Assembly: GCA_046328525.1 (NCBI GenBank)
Contig: JAXLWK010000005.1
Span: 1 to 64,000 of the forward strand
From: JBDHWG01 sp046328525
GTDB taxonomy: Bacteria > Chloroflexota > Anaerolineae > Epilineales > JAHCIE01
Length of the DNA stretch: 64,000 nucleotides
Direction: 5' to 3'
Position 1 is the first letter of the stretch. Every line of letters begins with the position of its first letter. The notes below the pieces were generated by a model. It did no database searches. It saw only the letters and a list, made by a program, of their open reading frames with translations, and was not told the DNA's origin. Positions 9,228 through 17,497 of this stretch are shown piece by piece. Position numbers and translations under genes: made by a program.

Positions 9228-12200
9228 GTGAAGCACCAGCAAGGCGTGATCGCCAGCCTGGTCGTGGGGCTGCTGTTGGCGGCGATAGCGTGGGGCAGTC
9301 TGGGCGTCGGCAGCGCGGGGGCGGCGAGGCCGCCGCTGGACGCCGCGCCGCAGTCGCCGTCCACGAGCGCCACGACCTCCGCGACCTACACCGGGAGCAT
9401 CAACTTCTTTGGCCGCGCGCCCCAACCGTGGAGTGTCACGGTGTGGGTGTCCGATACGCAGGTCGCCGGTCCAGTCACAGCGACGGCAGGCGGTGGGCAG
9501 GCGACGTATTCCATCGTCGTCCCCCAGGATACCGCGACGACCGGCCCACGCAACGGCGCTCGACCGGGCGACCCGCTGACGTTCAAGGTGCTGTGGCAGA
9601 CAGCGCACAACGCGCCGGTCACGTTCACCCCCGGCGCGTCCGCTCAGGTCAATCTGACGGTGGACACGACCGATGTCTGCGCCTTCGTGTTCTACGACGC
9701 GAACGGCAGCGGCCGCCAGGAAAGTGGCGAAGGGCCGGCGGCCGGCTCGCGCCTGACCCTGTACCAGGTCAAGTTGGGGGAGACGACCAAGGTGGCCGAG
9801 TACACGACCACCGATCAGACGCAGCCCCACTGTTTCAGCGGGTTGTCGCCAGATTCGCCGTACAAGCTCACGATCACGGCGAGCGAGGGTAACGTCTCGA
9901 CGACGCCCGCGGACATCTACTTCAACCCGTCGCCGCCCCAGTTGGGCAGCCCACTGCCGCCGCCGCTGCTGTTCGGCGTGGGGCCGTCGAACGTCACCCC
10001 CTCGCCGACGCCGACCAACACGGAGACGCCGACGGTCACGCCCACCAATACGGCGACGCCGACGAAGACGCCTAGCCCGACGACGACGCCGACGCGGACG
10101 CCGATTCCCGCCGGCCTTATCTGCGTCTGGGTATACGAGGATGGCAACAACAACGGCGCGTATGACGCCGGACTGGACCCGCTCCTCCCCGGCGCGTCTG
10201 TGTGGATCTCCACCAGCCCGACGAGCGCCATTAACGCGCCGGACGTGTTGGCTGCGTGGACGACGACGGACGGCCCGCGCTGCACCCAGGCCGGGCTGTT
10301 GTCCTTTGGAACGACGTACTTCATTCACGAGCAGCCGCCTGGCTCCCTGGGCGAGTGGCAGACGGTGACGGGGCGGCTCCAACAGCGCGTGCTCAACCAG
10401 CAGCCCGGCGACGGAGTGTACTTTGGCGAGTGGCGGCTGCGCGCCTCCCTAACGCCCACACTCACGCCGCTTGACACGGGCACGCCGAGCATCACGCCGA
10501 CGGCCACACCCACACCGACGATCACGCGCACACCCGGCCCGGCCACGGCGACGAACACGCCGCGCCCGACGCCGACCTTCGCGCCGAACGGCCTGTGCCT
10601 CTTCGTTTGCAACGACAAGGACCACAACGGCCAGTGTTCGGCCGGCGAGATGTCCATCGCCGGCGCATTTCTGACGATTGACCAGGGATTCTCCGGCTCC
10701 TTCACCTTCACCGGGGCCGAGCGCGACCCGGTATGCTTCCCCACCAACCGCAGCGGCAATTTCACGATTCACGCCGACCCGCGGCCGTCCACCGGCGGCG
10801 TTGAGTGGATCAACGTCTACGCCGGGCCGAACTTCGGCAGCATTCAGACGCCGGCCCCGTCGCCCGAACGAAGCTGCTACGCCGACGGCACGTGTACCTA
10901 CGATTGGTCCATTGACGTAGCGGAGGGGCGCGTCCTGTACTTCGTCGGCTTCGTGCCGCCCACGCCCACGCCGACCGCGACCTCGACGGCGACGAACACG
11001 CCGACCAACACGGCGACGGCGACCCCGACAGACACGCCCTCGCCGACGCCCACCGACACGCCGACGGTCACGGTGACGCCGCTCGAAAGCCCGACGGAGA
11101 CGACGACGCCCACAATCACCCTGACGCCGACGGAGACCCTGACGCCGACGCCGAGCGCCACGGCGACGAACACGGCGACGAATACGGCGACGAACACGGC
11201 GACGGCGACCCTGACGCCGACGCCGAGCGCCACGGCGACGGCGACCGTATCGCCCACCCCCACGCTCACCCGGACGGCGACGAGCACGGCGACCAACACC
11301 GCCACGGCGACGGCGACGGCCACGGTGACGAATACGGCGACGGCTTCAGCTACGGCCACGGGCACCGGAACGCCGACGCCGACCAACACGGCGACGAGCA
11401 CAGTGACCCCGACGGCAACGCCCACTCAGACCCCTGCCGTTTGCGCGACCATCGCCGCGCCCGGCGCCGGTCCCGCGCCCGTTGGTTGCGTCGTCGTTCC
11501 ATCCAAGAAGACGGAGCTGGCGATTGTCATTCGTCCCGTCGCGGCGACGTGCGGCGATTTTGCGACGGGTCTGCCCGGCGGCTACTTCTACCTGGATAGT
11601 GACCCGACGCGGTATCAGCTCCAGAACATCACGTCGCTGCCCCCGACATCCCTGTGCGCCGTGTACCTCGACCCGGCGCTGACCCAGGACATCACCCCCG
11701 GCAGCCTGGTCTACGCTCAGGCCCTGCCGACGTCATCGGCCACGGCGACCCAGGAGCCAGGCGTCACAAGCACCCCGACGGCGACGCTGACCCCGACGGC
11801 GACACTGACGCCGACCGCGTCGCCTAGCCCAACCGTGACCCCGACGCAGCCGCCGTCGCCTTGGCGCCTGTACCTGCCGTACATCGTCGGCGGGCGGCAG
11901 ACGGCGGCCCAGGCGGGGACAGTCGGCCTGGCGAGCCGGGCGGGGGATGAGCCGCCGATCTGGCTGTGCCGCATCGGGGACGCGCTACCGGCCGGGCCGC
12001 CGCTCGACCGGGTGCGCGAGACCCTGTGCGGGCTGACCCTGGCTTTCTGGACGCCGGCTGTGGCGGAGGCCGCGCTCGAACCGGAGGCGACGATTGTGCC
12101 GAGCGCCGGGCGTCTCAGCGTCCTCGCGCCGGCGAACCCGATCCTGGTCGGCTCGACCTTTACGGTGAACGTGTATGCCTCCGACGTGACCGATGTGTAT

Positions 12201-14483
12201 GGGGCGGGCTTCGGCCTGACGTTTGACCCGACCATCATTTCCGTCGAGGATGCCGACCCGTCCACGCCTGGCATTCAGGTCTCGCCGGGGCCTTTCCCGG
12301 CGGCGCCGCGCGTGACGCTGTTTAACACGGCGGACAACAACACGGGGGCCGTCCAGTACCGCGTCAGCGTTGTGCCGCCGGGCGCGGCGGATAGCGGCGG
12401 CGGTGTGGTGGCTCAGATTACGTTCAAGGCGCTGTCCGCAGGGACCAGCGCTTTGACTTTACAGAACGTCTTGTTTGCGACTCAATCTGGCGCGACGATT
12501 GACGTCACCGCCCAGAGCGGGTCAGCGGCCGTGGTCGCGCCCACGCCGACCCCGACGGCGACGACGCCGGTCATCCACCGGCCGCAGATTCGCCTGCTGC
12601 CGGCCGCGACTCAGCTCAGCATCGGCGACCAGACCACGCTGGATGTGTACCTGGAGGACGTGGGGGATGTCCAGGCGATTACGACGACCATCAGCTTTGA
12701 CCCAAGCCAACTGGCGGTGGTAGACCAGGACGCGAGCCAGGCGGGCGTGCAGATCGCGCCGGGGACGTTCCCCGACCCGGACCTGGGCACGCTCCAGAAT
12801 AACGCCGACAACAGCGGGGGCGTGATCGTCTATGGCGTGCGTCTGAACCCAGGCGTGACGCCGGCCGAGGGCAGCGGGCGCATGGCGCGCATCACCTTCC
12901 AGGCGAAGTCCGTCGGGACGCGCCTCGTGCGCTTCAGCTCGGTCATCTTGCAGACGAGCGCCGGCGGAACACCGAGCGTCACGGCGTACCAGGCGGCGGT
13001 GACGGTCACGACCCCGCCGACCATCACCCCGACGCCGACGCAGACGCCTGTGCGCACGCCGCGCCAGTACCTGCCGGCGCTCGTCAAGGCGGCGTACCTG
13101 CCCCTGGCCCGCGTCTCGACGACGCCGCGCGATCTGGCGGGCTACGTGGGGGACACGATCCCGGTGGACCTGCTGATCGAGAACGTGATCAACCTGTTCG
13201 GCGTCGAGGTCACTCTCTCGTTCGACCCCAACATGCTAGAGGTGATTGACGCTCAACCGAGCCTGAACGGCATCCAGATTGTGCCCGGCGTCTTCCCGGA
13301 CCCGGCCCAGGGGTTCATCGCCCGCAACCAGGCGAACAATACGACCGGCCTCGTCCAGTACAGCGTCACCCTCCTCGCGCCGGCGCGGCCCCTGTCGGGC
13401 AGCGGCCGGCTGGCGACGATCCTGTTCCGCGCCAAGCAGCCCGGCGTCGTCAATGTCGGGTTCAACCAGGTGCGCTTTGCCAGCGCTGCGGCCGAGTCCA
13501 TCACGAGCGTCGGCATCGGCGGCTCGGTGACAGTCTCCCTGCCGCCGACGAGCACGCCGACCAGCACGCCCACGCCGACGAACACGCCCACGCCGACACC
13601 GACGTTCACCCCGACATTCACGAGCACGCCCACGCGGACGCTGACGCCGACGATTACGCCAACGCCGACGACAACGTACACCCCGACGATTGGCCCATCG
13701 CCGACGCCAACGAACACGCGCACGGTGACTCTCACGCCCACGGTCACGCGGACGCCGACCGAAACCCTGACGCCGACAATCACGCCGACACCGACGAACA
13801 CGGCGACGCCGACGAACACGGCGACACCCCGGCCCACTCGCACGCCGACGCTGACGCCGACGCTCACCCTGACGCCGGCTGTGACCGACACGCCCACGGT
13901 CACGCCGACCACCACGACCGCGCCGGCCACGCCGACGGCCACGGTTCCGTCGGGCTGTAGCAATCTACTGGTCAACGGCAGCTTCGAGACGCCGGCGCCG
14001 GACGACGTGCGCGACGCGCCGCCGTGGGTGTTCTCCGGCCTGAACGCGCGGCGCTCGACGTTCGCGGCAGCCCACGATGGCACAGCGTATGCCTTCATGG
14101 GTTTGCGCACCAGCGACATATTCGTGCGCGCCTGGTCGAGTACGTGGCAGGTGGTGACGGTTCCGCCGGACGCCACCCAGGTCACGTTGAGCTATTGGTA
14201 CTGGCCGGAGACTGAGCGCTATAATTTAACGGACAACGTGCAGCTTGCCGCGGTCTTCAAGGGCGACGTGGGCGCGGGCAACGCCCAGAACCTGGCGACG
14301 CTGATGCGCGAGAATACTGCCGCCAGCGGCTGGCAGTATCGCTCGTTCGATCTGCTCCGCCAGTTGCCGGACGATGTTCGCGGGCAGCAGATCACGGTCT
14401 ACTTCTCCGTCTACAACGACGGGCAGTCTAACCGGTCGTGGATGTACGTTGACGATGTGAAGCTGAACATATGCCGTCCGTAG
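9228..14483 (+). CDS. Secreted scaffold-like protein with three cohesin-type modules and Thr-Pro linkers
   Basis: A 1751-residue exported protein starting at GTG after AGGAG (9213-9217). Signal peptide: about residues 1-33. Three SdrD_B/SpaA-like beta modules begin near 150, 295 and 455 (signature D-x-N-x-x-G). They are separated by Thr-Pro linkers at about 258-294, 408-451 and 577-735. A Cys-containing module lies at 737-835. Three cohesin-type modules occupy about 960-1102, 1118-1262 and 1291-1436. Each repeats a DPxxxxVxDxxxxxxGxQ core followed by PGxFPxP or PGPFP. A linker (1440-1573) leads to a C-terminal jelly-roll, CBM-like domain beginning NLLVNGSFETPAP. YLPYIVGG (about 880) and YLPALV/YLPLA (about 1281-1294) look like internal copies of the tail found on other secreted proteins here. 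No catalytic domain is seen. A role in docking dockerin-bearing proteins is inferred. Confidence 0.88.
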   Translation: MKHQQGVIASLVVGLLLAAIAWGSLGVGSAGAARPPLDAAPQSPSTSATTSATYTGSINFFGRAPQPWSVTVWVSDTQVAGPVTATAGGGQATYSIVVPQDTATTGPRNGARPGDPLTFKVLWQTAHNAPVTFTPGASAQVNLTVDTTDVCAFVFYDANGSGRQESGEGPAAGSRLTLYQVKLGETTKVAEYTTTDQTQPHCFSGLSPDSPYKLTITASEGNVSTTPADIYFNPSPPQLGSPLPPPLLFGVGPSNVTPSPTPTNTETPTVTPTNTATPTKTPSPTTTPTRTPIPAGLICVWVYEDGNNNGAYDAGLDPLLPGASVWISTSPTSAINAPDVLAAWTTTDGPRCTQAGLLSFGTTYFIHEQPPGSLGEWQTVTGRLQQRVLNQQPGDGVYFGEWRLRASLTPTLTPLDTGTPSITPTATPTPTITRTPGPATATNTPRPTPTFAPNGLCLFVCNDKDHNGQCSAGEMSIAGAFLTIDQGFSGSFTFTGAERDPVCFPTNRSGNFTIHADPRPSTGGVEWINVYAGPNFGSIQTPAPSPERSCYADGTCTYDWSIDVAEGRVLYFVGFVPPTPTPTATSTATNTPTNTATATPTDTPSPTPTDTPTVTVTPLESPTETTTPTITLTPTETLTPTPSATATNTATNTATNTATATLTPTPSATATATVSPTPTLTRTATSTATNTATATATATVTNTATASATATGTGTPTPTNTATSTVTPTATPTQTPAVCATIAAPGAGPAPVGCVVVPSKKTELAIVIRPVAATCGDFATGLPGGYFYLDSDPTRYQLQNITSLPPTSLCAVYLDPALTQDITPGSLVYAQALPTSSATATQEPGVTSTPTATLTPTATLTPTASPSPTVTPTQPPSPWRLYLPYIVGGRQTAAQAGTVGLASRAGDEPPIWLCRIGDALPAGPPLDRVRETLCGLTLAFWTPAVAEAALEPEATIVPSAGRLSVLAPANPILVGSTFTVNVYASDVTDVYGAGFGLTFDPTIISVEDADPSTPGIQVSPGPFPAAPRVTLFNTADNNTGAVQYRVSVVPPGAADSGGGVVAQITFKALSAGTSALTLQNVLFATQSGATIDVTAQSGSAAVVAPTPTPTATTPVIHRPQIRLLPAATQLSIGDQTTLDVYLEDVGDVQAITTTISFDPSQLAVVDQDASQAGVQIAPGTFPDPDLGTLQNNADNSGGVIVYGVRLNPGVTPAEGSGRMARITFQAKSVGTRLVRFSSVILQTSAGGTPSVTAYQAAVTVTTPPTITPTPTQTPVRTPRQYLPALVKAAYLPLARVSTTPRDLAGYVGDTIPVDLLIENVINLFGVEVTLSFDPNMLEVIDAQPSLNGIQIVPGVFPDPAQGFIARNQANNTTGLVQYSVTLLAPARPLSGSGRLATILFRAKQPGVVNVGFNQVRFASAAAESITSVGIGGSVTVSLPPTSTPTSTPTPTNTPTPTPTFTPTFTSTPTRTLTPTITPTPTTTYTPTIGPSPTPTNTRTVTLTPTVTRTPTETLTPTITPTPTNTATPTNTATPRPTRTPTLTPTLTLTPAVTDTPTVTPTTTTAPATPTATVPSGCSNLLVNGSFETPAPDDVRDAPPWVFSGLNARRSTFAAAHDGTAYAFMGLRTSDIFVRAWSSTWQVVTVPPDATQVTLSYWYWPETERYNLTDNVQLAAVFKGDVGAGNAQNLATLMRENTAASGWQYRSFDLLRQLPDDVRGQQITVYFSVYNDGQSNRSWMYVDDVKLNICRP
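10957..11430 (+). repeat. Thr-Pro/Ala-Thr linker-coding minisatellite
   Basis: About 470 bases of degenerate ACG/GCG/CCG triplets encode the longest Thr-Pro-Ala-Asn linker of the scaffold-like protein. A second such stretch is 13545-13945. Shorter ones are at 10000-10107, 10450-10580 and 11740-11860. The periodicity is protein-driven (TPT, TNT, TAT), so slippage could change linker length. Opposite-strand open frames rich in Val-Gly are by-products. Confidence 0.8.
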
Positions 14484-14495
14484 GGGAGTGAAGAG

Positions 14496-15173
14496 ATGGA
14501 CGTCGCGCGGCGTGATGTGCCGATGGAGGACCTGACACCGTTCGAGCAGCGGCTGGCTGAGGGGGCGATGTACCTGCACCAGGCGGACCGGCTGCTCGCG
14601 CCCGTCATCGGGCGCATCGGCGCTCTGCGCATGCGCCTGCACGACGACTACTTCGGCTCCCTGGTTTCGGCCATCATCAGCCAGCAGCTCAGCGGCAAGG
14701 CAGCCCAGACGATTGAGGATCGCTTCAGGGCGGCGTTCGGCGCGGGACGGCCGTTCACGGCGGCGAACGTGGCGGCGATGCCGGTCGAGGAGATGCGCGC
14801 GGCCGGCCTGTCGGAGGCAAAGGCGCGCTACCTGCGCGACCTGGGCGAGCGTGTCGCCAGCGGCGAGCTGGACCTGACCCACCTCGCCAGCATGGACGAC
14901 GAAGAGATCATCACGCGGCTTGTCGAGGTCAAGGGCATCGGCCGCTGGACGGCGGAGATGTTCCTGATCTTCAGCCTGGGCCGACTGGACGTGCTGCCCG
15001 TGGATGACCTGGGCCTGCGGAAAGCGGTGATGGGGCTGTACGGGCTGTCCCACATGCCCAAGCGCCCCGACCTGGAGGACCTGGCCGGGCCGTGGCAGCC
15101 CTACCGCACCGTGGCGACGCTCTACCTGTGGCGCAGCCTCTCCCCGCAAGCGGGCCTGACGCAGACGACGTAG
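14496..15173 (+). CDS. DNA-3-methyladenine glycosylase (AlkA/HhH-GPD superfamily)
   Basis: A 225-residue base-excision repair enzyme. The ISQQLSGKAA segment (61-70), the helix-hairpin-helix VKGIGRWTA (145-153) and the following VDDLGLRKA, with Asp170/Asp171 at the catalytic position, are diagnostic for the AlkA branch of the HhH-GPD fold. No iron-sulfur cluster cysteines are present, unlike EndoIII/MutY. It starts 12 bases after the scaffold-like gene with GGGAG upstream. It may be co-transcribed with that gene by read-through; no functional link is evident. A hairpin terminator follows at 15182-15215. Confidence 0.9.
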   Translation: MDVARRDVPMEDLTPFEQRLAEGAMYLHQADRLLAPVIGRIGALRMRLHDDYFGSLVSAIISQQLSGKAAQTIEDRFRAAFGAGRPFTAANVAAMPVEEMRAAGLSEAKARYLRDLGERVASGELDLTHLASMDDEEIITRLVEVKGIGRWTAEMFLIFSLGRLDVLPVDDLGLRKAVMGLYGLSHMPKRPDLEDLAGPWQPYRTVATLYLWRSLSPQAGLTQTT

Positions 15174-15181
15174 CTGCAGGA

Positions 15182-15215
15182 AGCGAGAGCGTTGTCACGC
15201 CCTCGCTCGCTCTTT
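15182..15215. terminator. Terminator between convergent genes
   Basis: AGCGAG pairs with CTCGCT, with an inner GCG/CGC and one mismatch, followed by CGCTCTTT on the plus strand. It lies between the DNA glycosylase and NADH dehydrogenase genes. Confidence 0.55.
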
Positions 15216-15240
15216 GTGGGTCGTCAGTCGTTGACGGGGT

Positions 15241-16548
15241 CTACGCGGCGATTTGCTCGCTTTCCTTGGCCGCCGCCTGGAACTGCTGGCGGCGGCGGCG
15301 CGGGGTCGGTATGATCATGCGCACGCCGCGGTCATACGTGAAATAGTTCCACACCCAGTTGACGAACACGCCGGCGCGGTTGCGGAAGCCGACCAGGAAC
15401 CACAGGTGCAGCCACACCCACGCCGACCACGCCAGGAAACCCTTGAGCTTGATGCCGCCGGGCAGCTCGGCCACCGCCGCGTTGCGCCCGATGGTCGCCA
15501 TCGTGCCGGGGTCCTTGTAAACGAACACCTCGCCCGGCAGCCCCTCCATGCGTCGCAGAATCTGGCGCGCGGCGTGGGTTCCGCCTTCCATCGCCACCCG
15601 GGCGAGCTGCGGGTACAGCACGCCGTCCGGCCCCTTGCTGGCCGCCAGGTCGCCGATCACGAACGCATCGGGATGCTCCGGCAGGCTCAGGTCATCGTTG
15701 ACGACAACGCGGCCACCGCGGCCCACCTCGACGCCCAGGGCATTCGCCATCGTCACCCCGCGCACCCCCGCGCCCCAGATGACCGTCCGCGTGGGGATCG
15801 TGTCGCCGCTCTTGAGATACACCGCCTCTTCGGCCACGCGCGTCACGGCCTCGCCCAGGCGCACGTCCACGTGGCGCTTGCGCAGCTCGTCCAGGGTGTA
15901 ACTGCGCAGCTCGGGCGCGAAGGGCGCGAGCACGTGATCCGAGGCTTCGAGGAGAATGACGTGGGTGCGGCTGAAGTCGAGGCGCGGGTAGTCCTTGCGC
16001 AGCACCATGTGGAATAGCTCGCTCAACGCGCCCGCCATCTCGACACCCGTCGGCCCGCCGCCTACGACGACGAAGTTGAGCCAGCCCTCGTCAATCAGCT
16101 CGGGGCAGGCGCTCACCTCTTCAAACACCGTCATAATGTGGTTGCGCAGGGCGTTGGCCTCGTCCACCGTCTTCATCGGAAACGCGTACTGCTCCGCGCC
16201 GTCAATGCCGAAGTAGTTAGTGGACGCGCCGGCCGCCAGGATCAGGTAGTCGAACGGCAGCGGCGGCTCGTCCTCCAGCAGCAGCGCCTTGTTCTCCCAG
16301 TCCACGCCGACGACATTGCCTAGCTCAAAGGAGAAATTCTTCTGGTTGTGGAAAATACCCCGCACCGTCGAGGCGATTTCGCCCGGCTCCAGCGCCGCCG
16401 TCGCCACCTGGTACAAGAGGGGTTGGAAGGTGTGGTAGTTGAAACGGTCCACCAACGTCACTTCGACCGGCGCGTTCTTCAGGGCTTCGACCGCCTTCAG
16501 CCCGCCAAAGCCAGCGCCCACAATGACCACACGCGGTTTAGCTTTCAC
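15241..16548 (-). CDS. ndh: Type II NADH dehydrogenase (NDH-2-like FAD oxidoreductase)
   Basis: A 435-residue flavoprotein that would pass electrons from NADH to the quinone pool without proton pumping. The first Rossmann motif (VVIVGAGFGG) is at the N terminus. NYHTFQPLLYQVATAAL follows, typical of NDH-2. A second nucleotide-binding motif lies in the middle (NFVVVGGGPTGVEMAG), and VFVIGDLAA is the FAD-site GD motif. The C-terminal segment LAWSAWVWLHLWFLVGFRNR is the hydrophobic/amphipathic membrane anchor. I chose the GTG at 16548 because AGGAG lies seven bases upstream and Rossmann strand beta-1 starts immediately; the frame extends further to 16698 without support. Confidence 0.92.
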   Translation of the reverse strand: MKAKPRVVIVGAGFGGLKAVEALKNAPVEVTLVDRFNYHTFQPLLYQVATAALEPGEIASTVRGIFHNQKNFSFELGNVVGVDWENKALLLEDEPPLPFDYLILAAGASTNYFGIDGAEQYAFPMKTVDEANALRNHIMTVFEEVSACPELIDEGWLNFVVVGGGPTGVEMAGALSELFHMVLRKDYPRLDFSRTHVILLEASDHVLAPFAPELRSYTLDELRKRHVDVRLGEAVTRVAEEAVYLKSGDTIPTRTVIWGAGVRGVTMANALGVEVGRGGRVVVNDDLSLPEHPDAFVIGDLAASKGPDGVLYPQLARVAMEGGTHAARQILRRMEGLPGEVFVYKDPGTMATIGRNAAVAELPGGIKLKGFLAWSAWVWLHLWFLVGFRNRAGVFVNWVWNYFTYDRGVRMIIPTPRRRRQQFQAAAKESEQIAA

Positions 16549-16884
16549 GGCGCAACTCCTTTCGTGAATCCTGCTATCAGGCGCCGCACCATCGCGCGCG
16601 CGAATTCTACGCCATAGTGTCCACCTGTATAGACGCCATTGCGGCAACACATCATACCTCCGAGACACGTCGGCGCCGTGTTGCGCCGGATCTCCCACGA
16701 GCAGAAGAGCATTCGGCGTGCCGCTCCAACCGTACCCCTCTTCTGCACCCTTTGGGCTAATGCATCCTTCTAGGTTTTGTGCTATCCTTGACGCAGGTCC
16801 ATTATCAGTGCGGCGCCTTTACGCGCCGACGCGCCGACGCAACCCCGCATGGCGCTATACCTATCCGCATCAAGGAGGCATATT
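16549..16884. other. Intergenic region between divergent genes, no feature seen
   Basis: This stretch separates the NADH dehydrogenase gene (minus) from a small membrane protein gene (plus). I found no convincing promoter pair, hairpin terminator or RNA gene. Short direct repeats of CGCCGACG occur near 16821-16840. Confidence 0.4.
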
Positions 16885-17292
16885 ATGGCTACTGCTCCCG
16901 CCGGCGCCCGCCACCGAACGTGGGCGGTCTGGATTCTCGTCATCATGGCTGTGTTGATGGCAGCCTGGGCGATCGTCATGACCTTCCAGTATCTCGGCCT
17001 GATGTTCGTCAACTTCGGCCCAATGAACTTCTTCGGCCAGGCGCTCTTCGGCGCTTTCATGTGGGGTATCCTGGCTCTCATCTGGCTCGCCGTCGCCTCC
17101 TGGCTGTACACGCTCCAGCCGTCCGGGTGGCTCTTCGTGGTGATCATCACCATATTCAACCTGATCCTCAACTTCGTGTCCTGGATCGGCGGGACGCCCG
17201 GCCCGCTCCTCGGCGTCTCGAGCCTGCTGAACCTGATCGCCCTCGGCCTCGCGTTCCTGCCCGGCACGCAGCGCGCCTTCGGCCGCCGCTAA
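16885..17292 (+). CDS. Small polytopic membrane protein ending RAFGRR
   Basis: A 135-residue protein with four predicted membrane helices (about 12-35, 42-70, 78-100, 108-128). The start is the ATG at 16885, placed seven bases after a strong AAGGAGG (16872-16878); the frame extends upstream without support. The last residues, GTQRAFGRR, closely match the tail of the other small membrane protein at 43277 (GVRRAFGRA), which has a similar length and helix layout, so the two are likely paralogues. Function unknown. A strong hairpin terminator follows. Confidence 0.75.
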   Translation: MATAPAGARHRTWAVWILVIMAVLMAAWAIVMTFQYLGLMFVNFGPMNFFGQALFGAFMWGILALIWLAVASWLYTLQPSGWLFVVIITIFNLILNFVSWIGGTPGPLLGVSSLLNLIALGLAFLPGTQRAFGRR

Positions 17293-17320
17293 CCACGCCC
17301 GCGCCCAACAAACGCATAGG

Positions 17321-17368
17321 CAGCCGCCCCGCTCTGGCAATGTCGCCAGGCCGGGGCGGCTCGCTTTT
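17321..17368 (+). terminator. Rho-independent terminator
   Basis: AGCCGCCCCG (17322-17331) pairs with CGGGGCGGCT (17352-17361). An inner CTGGC/GCCAG extends the stem, and CGCTTTTGC follows. It ends the small membrane protein transcript. Confidence 0.75.
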
Positions 17369-17403
17369 GCGCGCGGCGCGTCCTCCCCTGACCTGACTGG
17401 AAT

Positions 17404-17433
17404 TTGGCCCCTCTCCCATCCTCGTGGTAATAT
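17404..17433 (+). promoter_or_regulatory. Sigma70-like promoter of the tannase gene
   Basis: TTGGCC (17404-17409) and TAATAT (17428-17433) are 18 bases apart. The predicted start lies near 17440, directly before the TCTCAT-TTA-ATGAGA palindrome. Confidence 0.6.
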
Positions 17434-17441
17434 TACTTCTG

Positions 17442-17456
17442 TCTCATTTAATGAGA
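17442..17456. promoter_or_regulatory. Candidate operator palindrome before the tannase gene
   Basis: TCTCAT and ATGAGA form a perfect inverted repeat with a three-base spacer. The site would cover about +2 to +16 of the predicted transcript. An IclR-family regulator is encoded next to the far end of the tannase gene, so it is a candidate binder. This assignment is inference. Confidence 0.45.
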
Positions 17457-17497
17457 TGGATTTTCATCTAATAAAACCAACTCTAAGGAGGTCCGGC

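Noticed and set aside
10957..11430. Tandem repeat considered as a CRISPR-like or satellite array
   Set aside because: There are no spacers of constant length. The repeats are in frame and encode a Thr-Pro/Ala linker.
13253..14185. Minus-strand open frame of about 310 codons rich in Val-Gly
   Set aside because: It is the complement of the Thr-Pro linker and cohesin coding sequence. Its VGV repeats mirror ACG/CCG triplets, and it has no ribosome site or family motif.
16549..16698. Upstream extension of the NADH dehydrogenase
   Set aside because: The Rossmann strand begins at the GTG at 16548, which has a well-spaced AGGAG.
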